From contig JAFRHL010000034.1 in NCBI GenBank assembly GCA_017433295.1, positions 1 through 64,000 on the forward strand: a DNA stretch of 64,000 nucleotides, given 5' to 3'. Numbering within the stretch: the first letter of the stretch is position 1; each line of letters opens with the position of its first letter. The notes beneath the pieces are model-generated. The model saw nothing but the letters and a program-made list of their open reading frames with translations, was not told where the DNA came from and did no database searches. The position numbers were made by a program, and so were the translations under genes. Shown here in pieces: positions 1-8,118 of this stretch. The stretch is from Eubacterium sp. GTDB lineage: Bacteria; Bacillota; Clostridia; Lachnospirales; Lachnospiraceae.

Positions 1-1
1 G

Positions 2-210
2 GTCAGCGATGATGAAGTCATTGATCTATATCATGCCCATGGGGAATGTGAACAATATCACAGTGAGATCAAGACCGATATGGATCTGGAACGTCTTCCC
101 TCAGGCAAGTTTGAGACTAATGAACTGATTATGGAACTGGCTATCATCGCATACAACATCCTTCGGATCATCGGAAACCAAAGTCTGAGAAAGAAGGATG
201 CTCCACTGAC
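2..210 (+). pseudogene. IS1380-type transposase, C-terminal remnant
   Basis: The frame is open from the left window edge. It contains the segments YHAHGECEQYHSEIKTD and DLERLPSGKF, which I recognise as the conserved C-terminal part of IS1380-family DDE transposases (catalytic Glu region followed by a helical tail). The similarity stops near position 210. From there another reading frame carries unrelated surface-protein sequence, and the usual basic tail of these transposases is missing. This is therefore the 3' end of a decayed insertion sequence whose upstream part lies outside the window. No terminal inverted repeat could be identified at the junction. Family assignment is from memory of the motif, not a search. 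Confidence 0.7.
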
Positions 211-516
211 AACTATCCTAACACACAGGGCTTCAGGAACACATCAGGTGTGGAAGGGTATCAGGTCATCTGGTCCAACAGCAGGAAGTTCACAAAGAAA
301 AGCAGTAAGTCACTGGAGTTTAAGAGATAAGCAGTTACGAAGAAAACTGTAACAAAGACGATCAGGAAGCTGAAGAAGGGCAGGACATATTATTTTAAGA
401 TCCGTACTTACACAAAGCTCCGCAATCCGGCTTACGGACGGACTTCGAAAGTGTATGGCGTCTGGTCCAGGGTGAAGAAGATTAAAATAAAAAAAATCAC
501 ATTTATTTTACTATAA
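211..516 (+). pseudogene. Fibronectin-III-like surface protein remnant
   Basis: Frame 1 from about 211 reads GVEGYQVIWSNSRKFTKK, then a TAA at 328-330, then continues in the same frame with KKGRTYYFKIRTYTK and SKVYGVWSRVKKIK to a stop at 514-516. This is the usual last Fn3-type domain of Lachnospiraceae extracellular repeat proteins (YQV strand, LKKGKTYYVKVRTY strand, lysine-rich end). The internal stop and the direct abutment on transposase sequence show a broken gene, probably truncated by the IS. It was likely a secreted or wall-associated protein, like the next gene. Confidence 0.6.
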
Positions 517-545
517 TTTAATATCTTTTTTCAGGAAAACTGTGA

Positions 546-551
546 TATAAT
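546..551 (+). promoter_or_regulatory. Probable -10 box for the Ig-like surface protein gene
   Basis: TATAAT preceded by TGTGA lies 72 bases before the start codon. No good -35 box is visible 16-18 bases upstream, so only the -10 element is called. Confidence 0.35.
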
Positions 552-623
552 CAAATATGCAACAAATACCGAATTGTAAGATGCTATTACTAATGCAATA
601 TTACATTAATAGGAGGTAAAAAC

Positions 624-2174
624 ATGAAAAAGACCAGAAAGTTGTTCATTCTAGCTGTTTTCTTATTTGCTTTGTCGTTATGTTTTTCAAAGAAGGCCTT
701 TGCAGACGCAAATGATCCTGTAGATATCGGGACTTTTGGTACGGTGGCCTTTGTTAATCCTCAAGATGCTAACCTGGTTTACACAGGCAATGCCCTTGAG
801 CCCGGGGTAACGGTGACCTGCAAAGGAGTAACCTTAAGTGCCGTCACAGATTACGATCTGGTCTACAGCAATAATATTTATCCGGGTACCGCAACTATCC
901 AGGTCTCGGGAAAAGGGAACTATAAAGGTATCAATAGTATTGCCTTTAATATTGCTAAAGCAGACCAGGCCCTTACAGCAAGTTTAAACCCTGCTAAGCT
1001 GAGATTAAAAGGCAAAACAAAAATAATCGTAACCGGCAATCAGGGAGCGCTTACTTTCAGATCCTCAAAACCTGCTGTTGCATCCGTCACAAAATATGGT
1101 GTGATCACCGGCAGAAAGATAGGAACAACCACCATTGTTGTAAATGCTGTCGGGAATGGTTGTTATAATCCAGCAGTCCTTAAGGTTAATGTTAAGGTAT
1201 TTGGACAGCAAATGACCAGGACAAATACTAAGATAACCCTTTCAAAGAACACATACACTTATGACGGTAAAAAGAAAACTCCTGTAGTTACAGTGAAATT
1301 CAAAGGAAGAAAATTAAAGAAGAACAGGGATTATAAAGTCTATTACCAGGATAATGTGAATGCCGGAAGAGCCATAGCGGTCGTAAAAGGTATTAAACAA
1401 TATGATGGAACAGTTAAAAAGGCTTATAGGATCAATAAGGCAAAGAATGTTCTGAATGCCTCGATCAGCAAGGACTATGTTGATCTGCATAAGAAGATTT
1501 ATGTAAAAGTCAAAAAAGCAAATGGTATTATTACTTTTAAGTCTAATAATTACAAAGTGGCATCTGTTGATGCCGATGGCGTAGTAACCGGTAAGAAAAA
1601 CGGTACCTGTACTATCACTGTTACAGCTGCAGGCGATATCAATCACAATAAGGGAACCAAAACGTTCAAAATCAGGGTTGGAACCAAGGATATCAATGAT
1701 AAGGAATGTAAAGTAACTCTGGCGAAAAAGGAAATCGTTTATGACGGGACCTTTAAGCTTCCTTATGTAAACGCAACCTATGCCGGTCAGACCATGAAGC
1801 TGAACAGGGATTACACCTTGAAGTATTCCAACAATAAAAATGCCGGTCAGGCAATGATTACCATGAAGGGTAAAGGCAACTATAAAGGGACCAGGAAGAT
1901 ACCATTTACGATTAAAAAGGCATATCAGAATAACTTTAAAGCGTCCATACCGGATAATCGTATTCCACTGGGCGGAACTGCCCAGGTAACTGCCTCCGGT
2001 TATAAGGGCAGTCTGTCGTACGGATGCCTTTCTCCTTCCTATGTAAAAAACTATAAGAATGGTATTTTTAAAGGTCTGAAGGAAACCAAGGATGGAATTA
2101 CTGTTACAGTAACGGCTTCCGGTGATGAGAATTACAGATCTAAGACTATTGAATTATGGGTACAGATCAATTAG
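624..2174 (+). CDS. Secreted protein with three Ig-like repeat units
   Basis: 516 residues with an N-terminal signal peptide (MKKTRKL plus hydrophobic core, cleavage probably after KAFA near residue 27). The mature part has three units of about 155 residues. Each begins with a beta module of the form YxGxxxxPxVTVxxxGxxLxxxxDYxxxYxxNxxxG ending in GxGNYKG-type sequence. Each then has a BIG2-like module (SxxxVASVxxxGVVTGxxxGxxxITVTAxG). No LPXTG or membrane anchor is seen, so it is probably secreted or loosely wall-attached. The start is supported by AGGAGG at 611-616. It follows a broken surface-protein gene and ends before a strong terminator. Adhesion or surface-structural roles are inference only. 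Confidence 0.85.
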   Translation: MKKTRKLFILAVFLFALSLCFSKKAFADANDPVDIGTFGTVAFVNPQDANLVYTGNALEPGVTVTCKGVTLSAVTDYDLVYSNNIYPGTATIQVSGKGNYKGINSIAFNIAKADQALTASLNPAKLRLKGKTKIIVTGNQGALTFRSSKPAVASVTKYGVITGRKIGTTTIVVNAVGNGCYNPAVLKVNVKVFGQQMTRTNTKITLSKNTYTYDGKKKTPVVTVKFKGRKLKKNRDYKVYYQDNVNAGRAIAVVKGIKQYDGTVKKAYRINKAKNVLNASISKDYVDLHKKIYVKVKKANGIITFKSNNYKVASVDADGVVTGKKNGTCTITVTAAGDINHNKGTKTFKIRVGTKDINDKECKVTLAKKEIVYDGTFKLPYVNATYAGQTMKLNRDYTLKYSNNKNAGQAMITMKGKGNYKGTRKIPFTIKKAYQNNFKASIPDNRIPLGGTAQVTASGYKGSLSYGCLSPSYVKNYKNGIFKGLKETKDGITVTVTASGDENYRSKTIELWVQIN

Positions 2175-2230
2175 TCAGTTTGTGATCAGTTAACAAGCAG
2201 TAGCAAAACGTTGTGACTTATTTGCATTAT

Positions 2231-2278
2231 AAAGCAGTGGAAACAGGAGCTTATTATCCTGTTTCCACTGCTTTTTTT
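2231..2278. terminator. Bidirectional terminator between convergent genes
   Basis: AAAGCAGTGGAAACAGGA pairs with TCCTGTTTCCACTGCTTT across an 8-base loop and is followed by T7. It separates two convergent genes. The complementary strand also has a short U-rich end, so it may serve both. Confidence 0.9.
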
Positions 2279-2282
2279 GAGA

Positions 2283-3626
2283 TCAATCCGAATCCACCAT
2301 AAAAACCGGGACAGTCCGTTCGTTTTCATGGGCGACAATGATGTTTTCTCCGCAGGCCATCCGCATCAGGAAACCTGTAAATTCCCCATCATAAACATAT
2401 AGACCGGGCATATTGATGTATGGATGCCACAGGCCGTCGCCCCAGGCAAAGTCAATATTGTCTGTCAGATACTGGGGACAGTACTGCTGGCAGATCATGC
2501 CCTTTTCTCCATACAGTCCGGCTGTAAGCTTATTCCAGTCATGTACTGAGTATTCATGTCCGGCGGCATAGATGCCCTTTGAGGCATAGGCATCCATGGG
2601 TTTTAGTATATACTCATCTTTTCTTCTCTGTACATCTTCAAGGGAAATATATTCCGGTGTGAATTCTACTGTCAAGGGGATATGGTCCTCCACAAAGACC
2701 CGCTCTTCCCCGGTGAGAAATGCCTTTGTCCTGTCAAGATGCAGCACATAGAAGAGCCATTTGGTATGGATGATCTGTGTGGCGAAGGATCCGGCCAGGA
2801 ATACAGCGTCATCTTTCACAGCCTGAAGGAAAGGCCTGATCTCTTCATAGTGTTCCATGAGATCAGCGGTTACGGCCCTCCGGTAAATGGCATCGATCCT
2901 GTTGCCGGCAGGAGACCGGAGGACGCCGTCTTCATATACCAGGCTGCGTACGTCACAGATCTCGCAGGGAAAACCGGCTTCCTGGAATCTTCTTGCAAAT
3001 TCTTCGAAGTCCCGCAGTGTGGCATTTTCAAGGATATCAATGATGGCAATGTTCGGCCTGTTTTTTTTCTTTTCGTATCGATCGTATAGCTTAAGAAATG
3101 TCCGGACCCAGCTGTCAAAAAGTTCGAAGGGCTTAAGGTCGTATTTTCTTATAACTGCCTGGTGAGCCGGATTATTTATGAGGGCCTTCCGCATCTCAAG
3201 GTCCCGTAACATGGCTGCGGTCCCGTCGGTATTAATTTCACAGAAATGAAATTTTCCTGTGTCTTCATGGTAAAAAAGATCAAAACGGGCGATGGGAAGA
3301 AGGCCCTCATAGGGGGCGGGCAGAAGAATCAGTTCTTCCAGTTCTTTTGAGAAGGGGAAAAGCTTTCTGTAGTCTTCATGCTCCAGATATTCCCGGATGA
3401 CTTTCTCAAAGATCCGATGGGCAACTGACGCTATATTGCGGAATTCTTCGATGGCTGCTCTGTCATAGACCTTGGGAATATGTACGGTCTTATCCACGCT
3501 CCCGTTCCAGTACAAAGGCGAGTGGATCAGAGCCTCCTTTACTGCCAGAGCGCCCCTGCGGTTTTCCTCCGGATGATTTCTGATATGATTAACGTATGTT
3601 TTATATATTTCCTGCTGAAGTGCCAA
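2283..3626 (-). CDS. ATP-grasp / glutathionylspermidine synthase-like protein
   Basis: 447 residues with no signal peptide or membrane segments. Two stretches suggest an ATP-grasp fold: RFDLFYHEDTGKFHFCEINTDG (about residues 114-135, an acidic E-x-N-x-D metal-site motif) and DEYILKPMDAYASKGIY (about 340-356, the KP..xxxGkG nucleotide-binding segment). This resembles the glutathionylspermidine-synthase-like group, which forms amide bonds at the cost of ATP. The substrate cannot be told. The start is TTG, chosen because AAAGGAG precedes it by 7-8 bases. It is transcribed alone, divergent from the opp operon. Confidence 0.6.
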   Translation of the reverse strand: MALQQEIYKTYVNHIRNHPEENRRGALAVKEALIHSPLYWNGSVDKTVHIPKVYDRAAIEEFRNIASVAHRIFEKVIREYLEHEDYRKLFPFSKELEELILLPAPYEGLLPIARFDLFYHEDTGKFHFCEINTDGTAAMLRDLEMRKALINNPAHQAVIRKYDLKPFELFDSWVRTFLKLYDRYEKKKNRPNIAIIDILENATLRDFEEFARRFQEAGFPCEICDVRSLVYEDGVLRSPAGNRIDAIYRRAVTADLMEHYEEIRPFLQAVKDDAVFLAGSFATQIIHTKWLFYVLHLDRTKAFLTGEERVFVEDHIPLTVEFTPEYISLEDVQRRKDEYILKPMDAYASKGIYAAGHEYSVHDWNKLTAGLYGEKGMICQQYCPQYLTDNIDFAWGDGLWHPYINMPGLYVYDGEFTGFLMRMACGENIIVAHENERTVPVFMVDSD

Positions 3627-3813
3627 AGCTTCGCTCCTTTCTATTCATGAACTGTCCTTTGCAGGCTGGGTGCTATGGAAATTTGTCTTTTGTAATTACC
3701 TGCATGCAGTATATTTGTGTTTCAATTATATAATACCATAAATATAATCTGTATATTTAAACAAAGATTAAAAAACGTAATAGATAAATTTGGGTTCTTT
3801 TAACAATATTCTC

Positions 3814-3842
3814 TTGATTGCTATTAACAGAAAAGGTATAAT
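3814..3842 (+). promoter_or_regulatory. Promoter of the opp operon
   Basis: TTGATT (3814-3819), 17-base spacer, TATAAT (3837-3842). Predicted start of transcription is near 3849, giving a leader of about 130 bases before oppB. Confidence 0.75.
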
Positions 3843-3977
3843 AAACAATAGACTTTTTACCATTTCCCTGTGAATGGGTAATAAATCACATAATGTAATG
3901 ACTCGAAACCGGCTGTTGTTATGTGGATAAGAACCGGCTGTCCTTTCATTGCAAATAAGTATTAGGAGAGAAGAACA
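3843..3977 (+). promoter_or_regulatory. Structured leader of the opp operon with a direct repeat
   Basis: The leader has an imperfect hairpin at 3858-3880, a 7-bp perfect stem (CACATAA 3887-3893 with TTATGTG 3919-3925), and a direct repeat AACCGGCTGT at 3907-3916 and 3932-3941. One repeat is in the loop of the stem and the other follows it. No known riboswitch consensus was recognised. Confidence 0.35.
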
Positions 3978-4895
3978 TTGGGAAAGTACATTACAAAAAG
4001 AATCATTCTCGCGATCGTCACCATCTGGGCGGTTGCATCCATTACCTTCTGTCTGATGAATCTGGTTCCCGGCGGACCGTTTCTATCGGAGAAGGCCATC
4101 AGCCCTGCCGCCACAAAGGCTCTGGAAGCCAAGTACGGACTGGATAAACCATTTTTCGAGCGGTATATCACGTATCTTTCAGATGCAGCCCATGGGGATT
4201 TCGGGGACAGTTTAAAGCAGAGAGGCCGGACCGTCATGGATATCATTTCAGCCAAATTTCCCGTATCCGCCAGAGTAGGCGGTATTGCGGTGCTGGTTTC
4301 ATTATGTCTGGGTGTTCCCCTGGGAGTTCTTACAGCTTACAAAAGAGGCACATGGGTGGACAGCCTGTTTTCGGTGATCGCCACCTGCGGCATTGCCGTG
4401 CCCAGCTTCGTCATCTGTACTTTGCTGATGTATGCTCTGGGTGTAAAGCTGAAGATCCTGCCTACCCTGGGCCTGACCAGCTGGAAGAACTATATTATGC
4501 CGGTCTTCGCCTTGTCTGCCTACCCCACATCCTATATCATGCGGCTGATGCGGTCCTCCATGCTGGATGTGCTGGGACAGGATTATATGAGGACGGCCAG
4601 GGCCAAGGGTGTTTCCCAGAAGGTTGCCCTCTTTAAACATGCCCTCCGTAATGCCATCCTTCCTGTGATCACCTACCTCGGGCCCATGATCGCCTACACG
4701 CTGACGGGAAGCTTCGTTGTGGAGAAGATCTTCACCATCCCCGGCCTGGGCGGCGAGTTTATCAAGGCCATCAACGGGCGTGATTACACTATGATCATGG
4801 GTACCACCATTTTCCTGGCCACCTTCATGATCATCATGAACGTTGTTGTAGATATTGTATATACGATTGTAGACCCGAGAATCAAATTGAAATAG
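3978..4895 (+). CDS. oppB: Oligopeptide ABC transporter permease OppB/DppB
   Basis: 305 residues, the usual length of the family. The N-terminal helix (KRIILAIVTIWAVASITFCLMNLVPGGPF) and the binding-protein-dependent transport signature region (DYMRTARAKGVSQKVALFKHALRNAILPVI, about residues 199-228) identify the OppB/DppB inner-membrane permease. That region includes the EAA-like loop that contacts the ATPase. About six membrane helices are expected. The start is TTG at 3978, preceded by AGGAGA at 3964-3969; no ATG fits better. It is the first gene of a five-gene operon B-C-D-F-A, 18 bases before oppC. Peptide versus nickel or dipeptide specificity cannot be read from the permease. Confidence 0.9.
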   Translation: MGKYITKRIILAIVTIWAVASITFCLMNLVPGGPFLSEKAISPAATKALEAKYGLDKPFFERYITYLSDAAHGDFGDSLKQRGRTVMDIISAKFPVSARVGGIAVLVSLCLGVPLGVLTAYKRGTWVDSLFSVIATCGIAVPSFVICTLLMYALGVKLKILPTLGLTSWKNYIMPVFALSAYPTSYIMRLMRSSMLDVLGQDYMRTARAKGVSQKVALFKHALRNAILPVITYLGPMIAYTLTGSFVVEKIFTIPGLGGEFIKAINGRDYTMIMGTTIFLATFMIIMNVVVDIVYTIVDPRIKLK

Positions 4896-4913
4896 AAATG
4901 CAGGAGAAAAAAC

Positions 4914-5966
4914 ATGGAAACAAAAAAGAATCCGCTCAGCTTCCAGCTTAACCTGAATCCGGAAGATTTTCTCCCGGCTTCCAGGGATGAGAAGGAAAGT
5001 CTGGTTATCATGCGGGACAGCGTCAGCTTCTGGAAGGACGGCTTCCGGAGACTTAAGAAGAATAAAGTTGCAATGGTCTGTATCGTCGTTATTCTGGTGA
5101 TCATGGTCTTTGCTTTTATCGTGCCGAGCTTTTATCCTTACACTTATAAGGACCAGATCATCGGCGCCAATAATCTGAAACCTATGACATACTCAGTGGA
5201 TGAGCAGGCAAGGATGGCTGCGGGGGAGAAGGTCTTTCCGCATTTCCTGGGAACTGACAAGATGGGCCGTGATTACGCCATCCGTGTCATGATGGGAACC
5301 AGGATTTCTCTTCTGGTCGGTCTGATCGCCGCTGCCATCATCCTGGTGATCGGCTCCATTTACGGGTCTGTTGCCGCCTTTGTGGGAGGCTGGGCGGACC
5401 TGATCATGATGCGTATCGTGGATATTATCTATACGATCCCGGATGTTCTCCTGATCGTTCTCTTGTCCTTTGCCCTGAAGGCCCCCCTGGAAAAGCTGGC
5501 TGCCGCGCCGGGCATGGGCTGGGTAAATGTGGTCGGAGAGAATATGATCAGTATCTTCGTTGTGTTTGCCCTTCTTTACTGGGTAGGTATGGCCCGCATG
5601 GTGCGAAGCCAGATCCTGACTTTAAAGGAGAGTGAGTATGTCACGGCAGCCCGGGCCCTGGGTGCGGGCAGCGGCCGTATCATTAAAAAACACCTTCTGA
5701 CCAACTGTATCGGTACTCTGATCGTTACGACGACCCTGCAGATTCCATCTTCAATATTTACAGAGAGTTTCTTAAGCTTCCTGGGTCTCGGTGTTGCGGT
5801 TCCCATGCCGTCACTGGGCAGTCTTGCCAGCGATGCCATCAACGGACTGAATACCAACCCCCACCAGCTGTTTATCCCTGCATTTGTGATCAGTCTGATC
5901 ATCTTAAGCTTCAACCTTCTGGGTGACGGTTTAAGAGACGCATTTGATCCCAAGCTGAAGAACTAA
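4914..5966 (+). CDS. oppC: Oligopeptide ABC transporter permease OppC/DppC
   Basis: 350 residues. The hydrophilic N-terminus of about 50 residues precedes the first helix (VAMVCIVVILVIMVFAFIVPSF), as in OppC. Downstream come HFLGTDKMGRDYAIRVMMGTRISLLVG, typical of OppC/DppC (GTDxxGRDxxSR), and ESEYVTAARALGAGSGRIIKKH, the ATPase-docking loop. It pairs with OppB to form the translocation channel. AGGAGAAAAAAC precedes the ATG. The C-terminus (GDGLRDAFDPKLKN) is the normal family end, so the gene is complete. Confidence 0.92.
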   Translation: METKKNPLSFQLNLNPEDFLPASRDEKESLVIMRDSVSFWKDGFRRLKKNKVAMVCIVVILVIMVFAFIVPSFYPYTYKDQIIGANNLKPMTYSVDEQARMAAGEKVFPHFLGTDKMGRDYAIRVMMGTRISLLVGLIAAAIILVIGSIYGSVAAFVGGWADLIMMRIVDIIYTIPDVLLIVLLSFALKAPLEKLAAAPGMGWVNVVGENMISIFVVFALLYWVGMARMVRSQILTLKESEYVTAARALGAGSGRIIKKHLLTNCIGTLIVTTTLQIPSSIFTESFLSFLGLGVAVPMPSLGSLASDAINGLNTNPHQLFIPAFVISLIILSFNLLGDGLRDAFDPKLKN

Positions 5967-5985
5967 AGAGAGAAAGGAGATAGTT

Positions 5986-6984
5986 ATGAGTGAATATCTT
6001 GTTGACATACAGCATGAGCGCCTTTCCTTCTTTACACCGGCAGGCGAGGTAAAAGCACTGAATGATGTTTCCTTTAAGATCAAACCGGGTGAGGTTCTGG
6101 GCATAGTTGGAGAGTCCGGTTCGGGCAAGTCAGTGACAGCCTACAGCCTGATGGGACTGACCGCCTATCCCGGCAAACTGATCGGAGGAACCATTGATTT
6201 TAACGGACACCGGATCAACGATCTGACAGAAGCAGAATTCCGGAAGATCCGGGGAAATGAAGTATCCATTATTTTCCAGGATCCCATGACCAGTCTGAAT
6301 CCGGTTTATACCATAGGCAACCAGATTATGGAAGCCATCCTCCTCCACACGGGGAAGAATAAAGCCGAGGCTCACGACAGGGCCAGAGAGCTTCTCGAGC
6401 TGGTCGGGATCAATGAGCCCGAGAAGCGGTTAAAGCAGTATCCCCATGAGCTTTCCGGCGGAATGCGCCAGAGAGTCATGATCGCCATGGCCCTGGCCTG
6501 TGAGCCCAGGCTGCTGATTGCGGACGAGCCTACCACAGCTCTGGATGTGACTATTCAGGCACAGATACTGGAGCTGATCATTGAACTGAAAAATAAGCTT
6601 GGCATGGCCATCATCATGATCACTCATGACCTTGGCATTGTTGCCAATATGTGTGAGAAGATTGCTGTCATGTATGCCGGTCATATCATTGAGTACGGTA
6701 CCACGGATGATATCTTCTACCACCCGAAGCATGAATATACCAAGGGACTGATCCGGAGTATCCCAAGACTTGACGCCAAAGAACATGAGCGTCTGGTTCC
6801 CATCGAGGGAACACCCGTGGATATGCTCAATCCTCCGAAGGGCTGTCCCTTCGCACCCAGGTGTGATGCCTGTATGAAGATCTGTCTCAGAGAGAGGCCT
6901 CCTGTGACCCACATCACGGATATACATTATACCCAGTGCTGGATGAACCAGAAGGAAGAGATGGAAAGGGAGGCAGGAAAATGA
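5986..6984 (+). CDS. oppD: Oligopeptide ABC transporter ATP-binding protein OppD
   Basis: 332 residues. Walker A GESGSGKS (about 42-49), Q-loop FQDPMTSLNP (about 97-106), signature LSGGMRQR (about 152-159), Walker B LLIADEPTTALD and H-loop ITHDLG are all intact. The C-terminal extension has the Cys-containing segment typical of OppD/DppD (PPKGCPFAPRCDACMKIC), which in some relatives binds a 4Fe-4S cluster. The stop overlaps the next start (ATGA at 6981-6984), which implies translational coupling with oppF. Confidence 0.93.
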   Translation: MSEYLVDIQHERLSFFTPAGEVKALNDVSFKIKPGEVLGIVGESGSGKSVTAYSLMGLTAYPGKLIGGTIDFNGHRINDLTEAEFRKIRGNEVSIIFQDPMTSLNPVYTIGNQIMEAILLHTGKNKAEAHDRARELLELVGINEPEKRLKQYPHELSGGMRQRVMIAMALACEPRLLIADEPTTALDVTIQAQILELIIELKNKLGMAIIMITHDLGIVANMCEKIAVMYAGHIIEYGTTDDIFYHPKHEYTKGLIRSIPRLDAKEHERLVPIEGTPVDMLNPPKGCPFAPRCDACMKICLRERPPVTHITDIHYTQCWMNQKEEMEREAGK

Positions 6985-7973
6985 GCAGTGATCGATTAGT
7001 TGAAGTACAACATTTACAACAGTATTTCCCGGCCGGCGGCTTTGGAAAGAACAAGAAATACGTGCAGGCGGTGGATGATGTAAATTTCTACATTTATCGT
7101 GGCGAGACATTGGGCCTCGTGGGAGAGTCAGGCTGCGGCAAGACCACCACAGGCCGGACCCTGCTTCGTCTTTATGAACCGACAGACGGCACGATCATTT
7201 ATGACGGCAAGGTGATTTTTGATAAGCAGAAGAAGATTGCGGAAAACATGATGCCTTACCGCAAGAAAATGCAGATCGTGTTCCAGGATCCCTATGCCAG
7301 CCTGGATCCCCGTATGACGGTGGGAGACATCGTGGGGGAACCCATTGACATCCACAAGCTGGCAGAGACCAAGAAGGATAGATATGACAGGATCATCAGC
7401 CTTCTGGAGAAGGTTGGTCTGAATTCCGAACATGCCAACCGTTATCCCCATGAGTTTTCCGGAGGACAGCGCCAGCGTGTGGGAATTGCCAGGGCTCTGG
7501 CCGTTCATCCCGAGTTTATCGTCTGTGATGAGCCCATATCTGCCCTGGACGTATCCATCCAGGCCCAGGTCATCAATATGTTTGAAGATCTCCAGGAGAG
7601 TATGGGCCTGACCTACCTGTTTATTGCCCATGACCTTTCTGTGGTAAAGCATATATCAAACCGGATCGGTGTTATGTACCTGGGCAAGCTGGTGGAGCTG
7701 GCAGACAGCTATGAGCTGACCATGCACAGCATGCACCCCTACACCCAGAGTCTGATCTCCGCGATCCCCATCGCGGATCCCATACAGGCCAGGAAGAACA
7801 AACGTATCGTTCTTGAGGGGGATGTGCCCAGTCCATTAAACCCGCCTTCAGGCTGCCGTTTCAGGACCAGATGTCCCTACGCCACCGAGCAGTGTGCTCA
7901 GGAGGTGCCGGAGTTTAAAGAGGTGAAGCCGGGCCACTTTGCTGCCTGCCATAACCTGGATAAATGTAATTAA
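6981..7973 (+). CDS. oppF: Oligopeptide ABC transporter ATP-binding protein OppF
   Basis: 330 residues from the ATG at 6981. This start is chosen over an in-frame ATG 45 bases upstream because GGGAGG lies just before it and it overlaps the oppD stop by four bases. Walker A GESGCGKT, Q-loop FQDPYASLDP, signature FSGGQRQR, Walker B FIVCDEPISALD and H-loop IAHDLS are present. The C-terminal oligopeptide domain carries PSGCRFRTRCPYATEQC. OppD and OppF form the asymmetric ATPase pair. The start of oppA follows after 145 bases. Confidence 0.93.
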   Translation: MSSDRLVEVQHLQQYFPAGGFGKNKKYVQAVDDVNFYIYRGETLGLVGESGCGKTTTGRTLLRLYEPTDGTIIYDGKVIFDKQKKIAENMMPYRKKMQIVFQDPYASLDPRMTVGDIVGEPIDIHKLAETKKDRYDRIISLLEKVGLNSEHANRYPHEFSGGQRQRVGIARALAVHPEFIVCDEPISALDVSIQAQVINMFEDLQESMGLTYLFIAHDLSVVKHISNRIGVMYLGKLVELADSYELTMHSMHPYTQSLISAIPIADPIQARKNKRIVLEGDVPSPLNPPSGCRFRTRCPYATEQCAQEVPEFKEVKPGHFAACHNLDKCN

Positions 7974-8015
7974 TTCTCTGTTAAGTACCATCCGGTCAAT
8001 CTTATGATTCAATGG

Positions 8016-8083
8016 GAATCGCCTCAGGTGATTCTTCAATGGAGACTGCTTGGTTCTTATAAATGGTACAGGTATCCTGTACC
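8016..8083 (+). promoter_or_regulatory. Two hairpins between oppF and oppA
   Basis: GAATCGCC/GGTGATTC (8016-8034, one G-U pair) and GGTACAGG/CCTGTACC (8065-8083, 3-base loop) lie in the oppF-oppA spacer. Neither has a U-tract. They may protect the 5' end of a processed oppA mRNA, which usually needs higher expression than the permease genes. The function is inferred. Confidence 0.4.
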
Positions 8084-8118
8084 GCAAATCATTTTATCAT
8101 TTTTAAAGGAGGAGAAAA

